A stretch of 20,000 nt of DNA from Halisarca cf. caerulea (GCA_963170055.1 CAUJGJ010000397.1:13816428-13836427); one strand, 5' to 3'; shown: positions 1 to 9,850, counted from the first letter of the stretch. Notes: generated by a model from the sequence alone, not told the origin. Program-made: numbers and translations.

Positions 1-275
1 ATCTATCTTGACTCAGAAAAGCAATCTGTTATAGAGGTTTCTGCTATTAGGGGAGCTCATTATATAAGAGGTTCCAATGTACTTCCACACTCAACACACA
101 AAACTTCTAGATTATACTAGAACATTATAACTGGCCAATATTTGCAAGACAATAATATCTAAACACACACAAAAGGAAGTTTTACAGATCAGACAGTAAA
201 TTACACACCAATGCAATGTCAACTAAGGACATAGCCTTGCTCAAAGTGTACATCACACAACACACATGTACTTAC

Positions 276-320
276 CTCGACTCTTTCCAGCTCCTCCCTC
301 ATCAAATACATCTAACTCCT
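276..320 (-). CDS. Possible short internal exon of an unidentified gene
   Basis: On the minus strand a 45-nt segment lies between an acceptor-like TTTGCAG and a strong donor (CGAG followed by GTAAGTAC). In one frame it reads EELDVFDEGGAGKSR, an acidic and glycine-rich stretch with no stop. The same frame stays open further upstream to an ATG near 363, so the exon could be longer. I do not recognise the family and found no convincing partner exon in positions 1-270. The quality of the donor is the main support, and the call is weak. Confidence 0.2.
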
Positions 321-397
321 CTGCAAATTCAGCATATACAATTTGCACCGTAAGAATTTGCATAACACATAATAATAATCTGTATATTATACATCTA

Positions 398-575
398 CAG
401 TGAAACCTGTATAATGTGGACACCTGCATGTCCTGACTTTCCAGGATTGCTCCGATGTGCCATACATGTGTGTGTACAAAATTATGTATGTACTATATTA
501 TGTACATACAAAATTATATAGTGTGCATTCACAAGTACAGGGGAAATCTGGCACTATACAGGTCAAGGAAGTAGT
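398..575. repeat. Degraded Tigger/pogo-like miniature element
   Basis: The left end CAGTGAAACCTGTATAATGT, preceded by TA at 396-397, has the CAGT start typical of Tigger/pogo (Tc1/mariner superfamily) terminal repeats. Around 552-564 the sequence CACTATACAGGTC resembles its reverse complement, which suggests the other end of a decayed element of about 175 bp. No transposase is present. The right boundary is approximate. Confidence 0.4.
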
Positions 576-725
576 TTCCAGTACTCTTGCCATGCATGAT
601 GGCATCTAATAAGCGCATTCTCATCAATCAGCAGTATACAACATGCAACTATTGCAGCTGCTTATAAAGAGAACTCAAAGCCGCGGGGCCTGTTTCATAG
701 GCTCACGAATCTGAAATATAGTATA

Positions 726-731
<6 letters not shown>

Positions 732-790
<59 letters not shown>
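732..790. repeat. (AT)n microsatellite
   Basis: This is an essentially pure AT dinucleotide run, with AT-rich imperfect edges from about 721 to 805. The open frames across it are low-complexity artefacts. Confidence 0.97.
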
Positions 791-799
<9 letters not shown>

Positions 800-974
800 A
801 TATAGATGTATAATGAGCTAGCTAGATAATCAAACTGCTTTGAATCATATATTGAGCGCATCATGTGCATGACATAATATATGCACACATTGCCAATTAA
901 TTAGGCATAACATAATATTATTATCAACAGATGAAGGAATAGCCATGTTAATGATAAGACCTGTTGTATATTAT

Positions 975-1236
975 ACAAAAGCCATTATAGAATAGAAATG
1001 GGACAGTCACTATAGAATTAATAGCCAAGTACCCCATGCAAATGTGCTCGAATGCGGTGGGGCCTGGATGCTTGCATGCGGGATGTGGAGGATATCCTGG
1101 ACTAAGTGGGTATAGACTACCATATGCGGTAACACATGTGTGAGTGTGGATCTGGATGCGTGAAGTTCCAGAAGAGTACAGGGCTATAGTTATTAGCACA
1201 ATTCTGCACAGGTTTAAATATGACTTAGTCATGGTC
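975..1236. repeat. Outer flank block of the tandem duplication, copy A side
   Basis: This block is clearly similar to 9008-9262 in the same orientation. Shared stretches include AGAATAGAAATGG, CAGTCACTATAGA, GTGTGGATCTGGA and TCAGCACAATTCTGCACAG-like sequence, and the order is kept. It lies about 1.6 kb beyond the 3' end of gene A, just as its partner lies beyond the 3' end of gene B. It therefore belongs to the duplicated unit, or is an older repeat copied with it. No coding signal is seen. Confidence 0.75.
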
Positions 1237-2185
1237 TGTGTGTGGTGGACAGTACTTTAGGCCTTTGTGTAACTTGTATTACATCGAGCATGCATGCACT
1301 TGCGCACATATAGAGTATTGTCCATGGGTGAAATGGGTAGGTTTAGTATTGCTGTATACACAAGCACATGTAAATGTTGACCTGCATGATAACTTATTGC
1401 AGACTAGTTATAATTCAGTACGTATATGTAATTATTGCATGAAAAATATCAATAGTATAATTTAAGATGCTATATTAAAATCAGTATTTTGTCTTCAATG
1501 GCAGGGAATCTGGTAGTTATAGCCATATTAGGAGATTCAAACTGTATTGTAACTATAGAAAATGTAACCCGGGCCATTATACCATATATAGGTGTGTTCA
1601 CTGTACAGTAAAATCTCCGATAGCGACCTCTCTGAATGACACCCTGGCTCTCCACATGCAAAGGATCCACAGCTTGAACTCCAAAATATTTTCTCTCAAC
1701 CATACCGTTTTGACCCTCGAGATCGAGCTCCCGAAGTGGATAACCTCCTTACAAATGACAATAGGGAACTATAGGTTCATTTTAAAGTGTGCATATGGTA
1801 ATTATGGAAGTAATGTATGTATACAGTAGAACCTCTGATGGTGGACTCTAGCTATAATATATTACCAAAGAATTATAAGGACACATGTACATGCAGTATA
1901 AACGTTAACGTCTTCACAAAAGATCCAACAAGACTATAATAATACTTTCCAAAGTAGGTCAACCTTCCTGTACAGGAGGCAAACCATTAAAGTCCTCCAT
2001 ACAACCCCCGGATTTGCAGACTCCCCTAGCTCTATATGGATAATATGAGGACATAAGTACACGTCACTGGAATCAAATGCATGCATATTTAATGTGCCGT
2101 AGGTTTTACTGTACCCTATATAAACCTGGTATACATACAGCTTCAACCCCTGAAGTAAGGACAACATAATGATCAATAATATATA
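1237..2185. other. Gene-free stretch with Tigger-like terminal fragments
   Basis: I see no supported exon here. Two fragments start with TA-CAGT in the Tigger style: CAGTAAAATCTCCGATAGCG at 1606 and CAGTAGAACCTCTGATGGTG at 1824. Neither has an opposite end that I could pair. The rest is AT-rich with scattered stops in all frames. It has no visible counterpart between the matching blocks of the second unit (9263-10660), so it was inserted or has diverged since duplication. Confidence 0.5.
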
Positions 2186-2346
2186 CAGTCACACCTGATT
2201 TACCCGACACTGGCTTATCCGAAAATCTCATTTATCCAAAACTCTGCTGGGACTCACCATTACTACTCTGTGTACAATTTACCCTGATTTATCCAACACC
2301 TGGTTATAACAAATGTGCACATGGTTGGATAAACAAGGGCCCACTG
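2186..2346. repeat. TA-flanked Tigger/pogo-like MITE (member 1)
   Basis: The 161-bp element starts CAGTCACACCTGATTTACCC and ends with GGATAAACAAGGGCCCACTG, and is flanked by TA on both sides (2184-2185 and 2347-2348). The ends are imperfect inverted repeats. The interior shares sequence with 17800-17975, for example ATTTATCC, ACTCACCAT and ATCCAACACCTGGTT. There is no transposase, so it is a non-autonomous element of the Tc1/mariner superfamily. Confidence 0.75.
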
Positions 2347-2429
2347 TAATTAGATAAGCATCTTCACAGGCAGTTGTACGACCTCGACTATATATAATAG
2401 TTCCATGCTTGCATGATGTCCCCCCAAGG

Positions 2430-2832
2430 GGGGTGGGGGGTCCACTATAGTAAATGCATGGTTCCGGCCTGAACAATTTTTAGCTCCACGTATGTGCACA
2501 AGAGCACAACCTCCCTGCAGAGTTAGAGTGTATGGACAGGTATACTATAAAGCAGCCGCACATGCCCTAAATTATAAGTGTCCTTTTTGGATGTACCTGA
2601 CAGTGTGTATTGTTTTGAAGTTGTATATATATTATCACACGTTCTACTGCAGTTATATTCGTCACACACTCATGCATGCAGTACGTATTTCATTAGTCAG
2701 GATTAATATTATTATCAAGTTAAAAGAAAATTACATTGTACATTAGTGGGCACAATGTCATATATAATAATGTCATGTACATGCAAATCTAAAACAATCT
2801 GTCTTAAAAGGACAGCCTACATACGCATAGAG
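2430..2832. repeat. 3' flank of gene A, duplicated beside gene B
   Basis: This block aligns with 10665-11019 in the same orientation. Shared stretches include GCATGGTTCC, ACAATTTTTA, TTCTACTGCAG, AGTGGGCACA-like sequence, AAACAATCTGT and TACATACG, leading into the stop codon of the Death-domain exon. It is the downstream or 3'UTR sequence of both gene copies. Similarity is lower than in the exons, as expected of non-coding DNA. I found no clear AATAAA on the minus strand. Confidence 0.8.
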
Positions 2833-3422
2833 TCATGTACATATTTTCCCCTCCAATTCCCCAGCAAGAAAGGTGAACCCAGCAGTGTTGAGAGCATCAA
2901 TAACTGACTGCCAGGTTCTTGGAGTTCCGCCTGTACCCCTGTCATGACTCAGCCACCTTGAGAACATTCTTTGACAGCACTTCTCCACATCATTTGGGCA
3001 GTTTGCTTCAATGATCCTCAGAAGATGATCTTCAATGCCCAAGTACAGGCCAATGGAATACCATTTGAGGCTAGCAGGCTGGATGGTACGCTGAATTATA
3101 ACGTTGGTGGGCGTGGTCAACAGGGGATTAGGGGAAATCTCCTGGACTGAAGCAGTCGAAGTGGTAGAGTTGGGAGACATGGGAATACTTTCTCTGTGAC
3201 GTGACGATTCTGTGGAGCTGGAATGAGTAGAAGATTTCGATTTAGGATGATAGGTAAATCCCTGGATTGAGGAAATAGGAGAGCCTTGGATGAGACTGGA
3301 GGAAGAGTTATCGGTAAAAGTGGCGCAAGTGTTAGAGAAGAGAGTAATCTGTGGACTAGGGCAGGGATCAGTTGGTGTATTCTTGCTGGCCTGATGGGAA
3401 GAGGTTTGATCTGGATCACTAG
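2833..3422 (-). CDS. Death-domain exon of copy A
   Basis: The exon encodes a Ser/Thr/Pro-rich linker and then a C-terminal Death domain of about 85 residues (from about KWYSIGLYLGIEDHLLRII to ALNTAGFTFLAGEL), and ends in KICT and a stop. It is collinear with the copy B exon. The upstream donor (AATG followed by GTATGT at 3663) leaves phase 1. The acceptor at the ancestral position (GTCAG, exon from 3453) would now read into TAG because of a 4-bp insertion near 3419-3422. The acceptor CCACTTCCAG, whose final G comes from that insertion, restores the frame with an exon start at 3422. Death domains mediate homotypic assembly in apoptotic and innate immune signalling. Confidence 0.6.
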
Positions 3423-3500
3423 CTGGAAGTGGAATGCTGTGGGGTAATGGACCCTGACATATAGAAATTGAAAAAATATGCATGACATGAAGGGGGATGC

Positions 3501-3501
<1 letters not shown>

Positions 3502-3539
<38 letters not shown>

Positions 3540-3568
3540 CGTGCGTGCGTGTGTGTGTGTGTGTGTGT
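3502..3568. repeat. (TG)n microsatellite in the last intron of copy A
   Basis: This is a TG run with an internal block of four GTGC-type units. It reads as CA repeats in the transcript. It lies in the predicted last intron (3423-3663). The equivalent intron of copy B also carries a TG/GC tract, so the tract probably predates the duplication. Confidence 0.95.
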
Positions 3569-4143
3569 CGTCTGCATGTGTGTGCATGTTACAATAGGGT
3601 GCTCATACTCAGTACATAGTTTGTCACTAAATAATTATTAGGCATAGTACATGTAATACATACCATTCTTGAAATCACACAATAATCCTTTAAGAACTCC
3701 TTCAGTTGGTTGAAAATCAGGGAATAACTCAGCAATTTTCACTCTTTGTCCTTCTCCAGAATTGTCTCTTTTCTTGCAAGAGAAACACTCCTCTGCTCCA
3801 TTTCTTGTGCACTCCAGTATAGTGGCCACCGGGAACATTACATGAGGAGCTAGAGAGGGAGATCTTGGATTCGCCAGCAATGCTTGAGGCTTAGCTGGGT
3901 GGATGATGTAGGCGTTGGCTGATAGTGCTGGAGATAATTTGCGAATTGTTTCTGAAATACACTGAATGACTTCGGACATGTATGAACACATGCGTTTTTG
4001 ACTGACTGCACTCTTTCCAATTACCAGGATCACTGCATTGTCAGTGATTTGAACTGCAACGTCAACGTCCCTAGTAGACTGCCAAGCGATACCATTGGAC
4101 CACAGCCTGCAGTGATGCTCTACAGATGAACTATATACCCCGT

Positions 4144-4282
4144 CTGAGACAGAAAACATAACGAGAAGCCAATCGGAGGATGATTGTTTGTAGAAGACGA
4201 GGAGACATGTACAGCTTCTTGTTGACCAATAGCTGCCAACAAAGGGAATAGTGCTCTAGTTGCAGAGAAAAGCTCTACTTAC
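4144..4282 (-). other. Candidate new intron in copy A (exonic in copy B)
   Basis: On the minus strand the exon sequence GCAG meets the donor GTAAGT at 4282, and TTTTCTGTCTCAG forms a strong acceptor ending at 4144. The homologous copy B bases are CCGGATAAGT and ATTCTGTCTTGG, with neither GT nor AG, and B translates straight through. Removing the 139 nt joins G to AC as a GAC codon (QKA-D-GVYSSS). It skips the TAG at 4274-4276 that replaces a TGG of copy B, and it cancels the 4-bp TATA insertion downstream. Either it is a real intron made from exon sequence, or the sites arose by chance in a dead gene. Confidence 0.5.
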
Positions 4283-6375
4283 CTGCTTTCTGTACTACAA
4301 GAGCTGGGAAAAACAAATAGTCATTGCCTTGCATTTTGCTCACTTTACGAACATCTTCCAGTAACGATGGATCTACATGAATACAGAAATCCAATTTGAT
4401 TAGAACATCGTGAACCATCTTAGGGTTTAGGTCAGGAAACAAGGTACTCAGCTTCGCACTTTCAAGGAGACCAAATTCATCAACTTTCCTTTGTGAAGGG
4501 AAGTATAGAGTGCCGTACACTTTGTGAAGTACATCAGAAAGGCTCAATATAAGCCAGCCACTGGGTGGATCTTCCCTGTTTGGGAGGTACAAAAAGTGAC
4601 CTGTACCCGATAGGTCTTTGCACAGTTGTTCGGTTGATGGGAGGTTGGCAGGAAGGTTATGTTTGTTGTCTGCAATCCACTTTGAGAAGGATGACATTTG
4701 AATGGCCTTTTCTTCTATTGAGATATTTATTTGGGAAATAACCCAACAGATACTGTAAGGTGTATCAACAGCCTTAAAACTTTCACATTTAAAGAGGATG
4801 CAAAACTATTCTGTGCTGTCTGGTAACAACACTCCATTCTCTGTTTTAAACTAGCCCATGATTTCCAAGGAACACTATCAATGAAGCTTGCAACGGGGAT
4901 AACTCTGACTGGGCTGGTGGTGTTTGGCACCAGAGACAATGGGTGAAGCCATCGTTCAAACTGCTCTAGTATCAGCAATTCTTCGTCAGTAACTTTTACC
5001 ACTACTATGATCGTCACAGTGGACCTGCTTTGAGTGAGTATGGACTCCAAAAACATCTCATGAGGACCATGGTACTCGTGCTGGCCTGCAAAGTCCAAAA
5101 ATACCACATCTCCGTATCTTTTGCTGCTGAGGGTAACTGGTTCGATACCAGCTGTACGCTCAATGATCTCTTTCACTCCTCGAAACCGATGCTTCAATTG
5201 AGTCCAATAGGAAGCATTCTCATTCTGCAGGGATGCAATAAGAGTGCTCTTTCCACTGCAAGCATTTCCGATAACACAAACAGTCTTTTTAGACTGAAAT
5301 AAAGAGGCTCGCTTCATAGCTTCTCTAAACTTCTGGCTACATGAGATGCTTATCTTAGATGTGGTACGTGGTTCAAGAATTTCATCCATGGAGGCACCGG
5401 CATCGAGTAGAAGAATACCACATTGAATGTGGTCCTTTTCAGCAGCATAGTGAAGAGCAGTTCGGCCAGTGGGATCATGATGATGAATATTGAGACTCAA
5501 TCCCTGGAGTATAAGCATGCAGCTTCAATAATTCAACATCACCATTCTGTGCGGCCCACATCAGGGCAGTGATGGGTGGGTTAGTATCTAGCAATCCATA
5601 AACAGTGCTATTGGGAATGAGACTTATAAGTTCCACTGTATACAACTTTTTTGTAATAGCAAATGTGAAAATTTTTCTCAGACTAGCTGCAACAGCGAGG
5701 AATCGATATTTGAATTTGGACAAACGCTCGCAAGTAGAAATTGCATGGAATTGCTCAATGCCCAGGAAACCTGAAATAATAAGCAAATTGACAGCCTCCC
5801 CACTATGCTCCCAATCACCGTTGACAATTGCCCAAGATAAGGCATTCTTGCCCTCATTGTATGGTAAACACGTCACGTCAGCACTGTGACGGATGAGGTG
5901 ACACACTATGTCATAATTAACCTTCTTGGCTGCTAACATGATAGCTGTATTGTGCTCATTGTCCTTCTGGTTAATGAATAGTCTTTTTGGAGGATTACTT
6001 GAGCCACCTATAGAAGACTCCAATTGCAAATTGAATGTGACAATCCAAGAAGGTGACAATTTTTCCAGCAACATCTTAACAATACTCAATTTACCATGCA
6101 TGCAGGCATAATGTAGCACTGTTCGTCCATCACTATCGCATTGGTCAATGCTCTCCACACACTTGGCGATCAAACGCTCCACTACTGAGTACCGGCCATT
6201 CTTAGCCGCATGTATCAAGGGTGTGGTAAAAGTATCACCAAGCTGGACTCTTATGTTCACATCACCCACTTTTCGAGTAAGATGGTCTACTTCATCCAAG
6301 TTCCCTTCTTTGCAAGCAGAGAGCAACTACAGAATTGCAATGGCATACCACTGTCAATAATTCAGTATTACAAGA

Positions 6376-6722
6376 TAAACCGTTTCTAATTTGGAGTATG
6401 CCTAGTCTGGCGTAGCTGACCAAATTTCTCGCTCGGCCATTTTCGGGGACTGACGTCACCGTTCCCCTAATGGGCGAGCGAAAATTGATTGGGTCGGCTA
6501 CGCCAGACTAGAGTAGGTCCTAATCTGAGTCGCTTCGAACAAAACGATAAACTGTGGCGCTTTTGTCATTTGTCAATGAGTACAGAGTATTCATGGCATG
6601 GAGTATAGTTTGATCAGTAAAGTAAAATTGTGCGATTTTTCTGAGCGCCACAGTTTAGATAATATTATACCGTTTTGTTCGAAGCGACCCAAATTATGGC
6701 GTGCCCCAAATTAGGACGGTTA
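6376..6722. mobile_element. Foldback element in intron 1 of copy A
   Basis: The two arms are long inverted repeats. The left arm (CTAATTTGGAGTATGCC, then GTCGCTTCGAACAAAACG, then AAACTGTGGCGCT) matches the reverse complement of the right arm ending at 6722 (AGCGCCACAGTTT, CGTTTTGTTCGAAGCGAC, GGCGTGCCCCAAATTAG). The left arm is interrupted by a second element at 6405-6508, and the right arm is not. No coding sequence is present. It is a non-autonomous DNA element or foldback transposon occupying most of the intron. Confidence 0.75.
6405..6508. mobile_element. 104-bp MITE nested in the foldback element (family M, member 1)
   Basis: Perfect inverted ends (GTCTGGCGTAGC and GCTACGCCAGAC) are flanked by TA at 6403-6404 and 6509-6510. 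The core CGGGGACTGACGTCACCG is nearly the same as CGGGGACTGACTTCACCG in the element at 8306-8407. The TA duplication points to a Tc1/mariner-type mobiliser. It was inserted after the foldback element, whose left arm it splits. Confidence 0.8.
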
Positions 6723-6788
6723 TAGCGAATTACATAATAGTTGGATACTTATATTATAAAACACATTGAAATCTATATTATAAAATAC

Positions 6789-6902
6789 CTCAAGGCTAAC
6801 ATTTTCTCTAGCCATATACTTCAACCGCACATGTTCCACAGCTAGGAGATAACCGAACACGCCACGTTGAACAATTTTTGAGAGTACTATAAGTTTGTCC
6901 AT
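6789..6902 (-). CDS. Predicted first coding exon of copy A
   Basis: An ATG at 6902-6900 has an in-frame TGA 18 nt upstream and opens 38 codons (starting MDKLIVLSKIVQRG). They end CTTGAG just before a donor-like GTATTTTA. The exon ends in phase 0, and the next exon begins in phase 0 at 6326 after CTGTAG, reading LLSACKEGNLDEVD. The join therefore runs directly into the first ankyrin helix. The predicted 462-nt intron is mostly inverted-repeat transposon sequence. I did not find a similar exon upstream of copy B. Splice sites and phase agree, but no transcript evidence is available. Confidence 0.5.
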
Positions 6903-8013
6903 TGACAGGAAGTTTCGTCATCGAGCTTGCCTCCTTATTTAGGCATATATATTATAATTACCTAGCGAAGCGAGGTTGTCATTACTTCCGCCGACATCTA
7001 TACAATTATGTCATACTTGACCAATTTGAAAGTAGAACAGCAACATGCACACTGTTGTATTAATCCATGCAGCATTATTATAATAAGTGAAAAACAATGA
7101 ATATATACCGAAATTAAATATATTAACAGGTAAAATAAGCTGAGGCAAGCTAATTAGTTAAGTTAAACCTTGCCACAAGAGTCCACCAATTTGTGGCTTC
7201 TATGGAGGAGCCAATGGCTCCAATTCACTCGACAAATATTACACCTTTCTGGGTCATTGACTTGTTATATAGTTGCACCAAAGAGGATTGCAGCTGACTT
7301 GAAACAATCTTCACACCCTTGTGCTTTGGCATTCCTGAGATTTATTCCATTAATTTTCTGGTTCAAAATCTAAGTAGCTCCTGCAATACTCAAGATTTCG
7401 CACAAGAACAAGCACAAGAATTGTTAATATGAAAACAGTAAAAAAGCCAGAGACCCATGCAACGGAGACCAATAGAAAATAATTGGACATTACAAGAAAT
7501 AACCTGTTATTTAATAAGCAATTATAACTTGAATTAATTTGTACATTAAAATAATTTAAAATTAAAATTCAAATATTATACTCAGTCTGATGTTCATCCA
7601 CAGAGGACTGGAAGGCTGACGGGTATTGGTGGTTCCAAAATGGAAAGAAATTTCTCCCAAGATCCAGCCCACAAGTGGTCCAGGAGAAAATATACTACTT
7701 GCTTAAATGGTGGAAGGGCAAGATGGCACCAAAAATTCAAAGTCAAAGGACTTCAGAAAAGTAGCCTATCATCTTTACAATGACTTAGGGCAAATACGGA
7801 ACACTGATTCAATTATACTTGGGTAAGTTTAACCATGATACTAAGCAAACCTGTAAAAAGTAATTATAAATAAATTTGACATACATGATTATACATTAGA
7901 TAGTATCATGTCAATGCTTACTATCCAAGTTGGGTCGGAGATCGACTACAGTAGTATCCTATTTGAGAGACCACCCTCATTAAATACCACCCCTTTGCAC
8001 GTAAGACTAGCCT
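6903..8013. other. Non-coding stretch upstream of copy A
   Basis: If 6902 is the start codon of copy A, its promoter should lie here, but I see no convincing core motif. A stretch near 7945-7995 (GAGAGACCACCCTCATTAAA) looks like internal sequence of a degraded Tigger-type element. Positions 7590-7790 are less AT-rich than the surroundings but have stops in all frames I read. No gene is supported. Confidence 0.5.
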
Positions 8014-8142
8014 TACTGGTCAGAGATGCATATGCCCCGCGGCCGTATTGAATTCCCTCTTTTTGAGCTGTCCCTAAAGGTGCATGGTAGCTCAAAAGGA
8101 GTGTACTACTGTATACAGGGCTACATATACTCCTGACCAGTG
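8014..8142. repeat. Imperfect inverted-repeat structure
   Basis: The outer arms TACTGGTCAG (8014-8023) and CTGACCAGTG (8133-8142) are inverted. An inner stem TTTTGAGCT (8061-8069) pairs with AGCTCAAAA (8089-8097). It may be a decayed miniature element. No target-site duplication was recognised. Confidence 0.4.
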
Positions 8143-8305
8143 AATGGTGCGTATATTTCTAATTATAAGATGGTTCCTATATCCATGCATATACAGTAAA
8201 CTGTACACAATTAAATTCAATGTCACAGAACTTTCCATACTAAACGTGCTTATATATACAAGCTCGAAACATACGTACATAGGTTTATATCAACCCTTCG
8301 GCTTA

Positions 8306-8407
8306 GTCTTGTTAGCCAGACCCATGCTCGCTTTCCTTTCTCGGGGACTGACTTCACCGGGGACGTCCCTGAAAAAGGAAAGCTAGCATGGGTCTGGCTA
8401 GCGAGAC
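8306..8407. mobile_element. 102-bp MITE (family M, member 2)
   Basis: The ends GTCTTGTTAGCCAGACCC and GGGTCTGGCTAGCGAGAC are imperfect inverted repeats, flanked by TA at 8304-8305 and 8408-8409. The hairpin continues inward through CATGCT and TTCC tracts. Size, TA flanks and the shared core CGGGGACTGAC tie it to the element at 6405-6508. Confidence 0.8.
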
Positions 8408-8892
8408 TACCCTCTGCTATCTATGACAGAATATAGGAGGGGATTGCTCTACTTATAATTATGAGCGGGATTGCACCAAAATTTTGATTTAAGCATAACT
8501 TGGTTATATTAATATTGGTAGTGGTATTGCATCTGTGAAACAGGGTTAATTCCTTTCAGGATAATGATAATACAAAGGGGCCAATAACAAACTTATACAT
8601 CTTCTCTAGCTTTATTACTTATATATATACATGTCGCATATATACATCTTGTGCAAAAGTCTTAAAGGAGGCTAAGTGGTTTTCACACAGAAATGTATAT
8701 GCGATCAATCCTGGGAATCTCCATACACCAACAATGGAATGAATTCACATCACCAATCAACAATTAATTACAGGAGCATTTTGAGATGCCAAAGACCATG
8801 ATAGACATACTTAGAACACATTGCCTACACGTTGGTTGGGTCACTTGACATGAATAGATGCAGATAGATAGTGCACAGTGTAGACAGATAGT

Positions 8893-8917
8893 GCACACAC
8901 ACACACACACACACACA

Positions 8918-8980
<63 letters not shown>

Positions 8981-8994
8981 GCACACACACAGCC
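8893..8994. repeat. (AC)n microsatellite at the left edge of the second duplicated unit
   Basis: This AC run is interrupted once by GTAC and ends in AT-rich sequence with a short AC coda. Similarity to the first unit begins immediately to its right, at about 9008. Confidence 0.95.
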
Positions 8995-9007
8995 ATATAT
9001 ATATGCA

Positions 9008-9262
9008 AGAACCATTTTAGAATAGAAATGGAACAGTCACTATAGAGTTGATAGCCTAGTTCCCCAAATAGAATGGAAAAGTGCCAGAACAAGGTATAGG
9101 GCCCGGGTTGCTTGCTGGATGTGACCGAAGCTAGGATCCTGGACTATAAATGGGTATAGGCTATACCATATGCATGTGTGGGTGTGGATCTGGACGGGTA
9201 AAGTTTAAGATAAACGCACAAGGCTATATCTATCAGCACAATTCTGCACAGACATGACTTAG
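9008..9262. repeat. Outer flank block of the tandem duplication, copy B side
   Basis: This is the partner of 975-1236, in the same orientation and with the same order of matching words (AGAATAGAAATGG, CAGTCACTATAGAG, ATGGGTATAG, GTGTGGATCTGGA, AGCACAATTCTGCACAG, ATGACTTAGTC). It marks the left limit of detectable homology between the two units. Confidence 0.75.
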
Positions 9263-9529
9263 TCTATATAGAGAGTTCAGTTAGATTGTGCCCATGCAGT
9301 GCATGTACAATTTCTTTCACCATAATACATACATGTCATTGCATAATCACCAAGTACTACTACAAACTATAATAGCATATAATAAGAATAAAAAGTACTA
9401 TGCAGATATTGCACGCAGCTTCATATTAAACACCTATACTCCGATACAATTATACACCTAGTATTTTGCACCGTAAAATAAATATTGCACATGCATGCAT
9501 GCATTACTGATCATCCTACACAAACCCTA

Positions 9530-9676
9530 GTCTCCAGTAGTCTCCGGAAACCAGACAATTCCTGATCACAGAGGTGCCAGTGCAAATGGTGGGCTAGTTC
9601 TATACATGTTAGCCTAAGCATAACTCAAACTTTCTTGGGCTATACATAATACTATAAGGTCTGGCTACACAAGACT
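9530..9676. repeat. Probable degraded member of MITE family M
   Basis: The right end GGTCTGGCTACACAAGAC resembles the 3' terminus of the element at 8306-8407. The left end GTCTCCAGTAG with a nearby CCAGAC is weaker. TA or TTA flanks both ends. The core is not conserved, so the assignment is tentative. Confidence 0.35.
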
Positions 9677-9850
9677 TATTGGTACCCTTGAAGACGCATG
9701 CTAGCGGAGTGGTGCAATATATATAAAATTAAATGACAGTCTACATCTAATCCAGCATTACATGTTTGTTGATCTCCAATGCAGTCAACCACACATGCAT
9801 GTTAGTATAGGTGATGTACAATGACTTGCATGTTAGTCGATCAGCAACTT

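Larger units (their letters stand above)
2833..6902 (-). pseudogene. Copy A: ankyrin-Roc-COR-Death domain gene, frameshifted
   Basis: This minus-strand copy is the paralogue of the gene at 11020-14730, in the same domain order. It has a 38-codon first exon (6789-6902), ankyrin repeats (about 5514-6326), a Roc GTPase (about 4780-5510) with P-loop GNACSGKS and DFAGQ, a COR region (about 3664-4697) and a Death domain (2833-3110). Two lesions have no visible repair. A 4-bp insertion near 5513-5516 ends the ankyrin frame in IESQYSSS and a stop. A net 91-bp deletion near 4778 removes the Roc-COR linker and shifts the frame. Two further 4-bp insertions (about 4132-4137 and 3419-3422) could be bypassed by splicing. 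Family members with this order resemble the non-kinase half of DAPK1. It is probably a pseudogene, although an ankyrin-only product of about 321 residues could still be translated. Confidence 0.82.

Noticed and set aside
1..36. Plus-strand open frame IYLDSEKQSVIE at the left edge
   Set aside because: It is too short, has no recognised family and no good splice donor (GAG followed by GTTTCT).
5030..5302. Plus-strand open frames inside genes A and B (also 13384-13656, 5605-5889, 6148-6360, 14546-14734)
   Set aside because: They lie antisense to well-supported coding sequence with ankyrin and GTPase motifs, and recur in both copies only because the sense strand is conserved.
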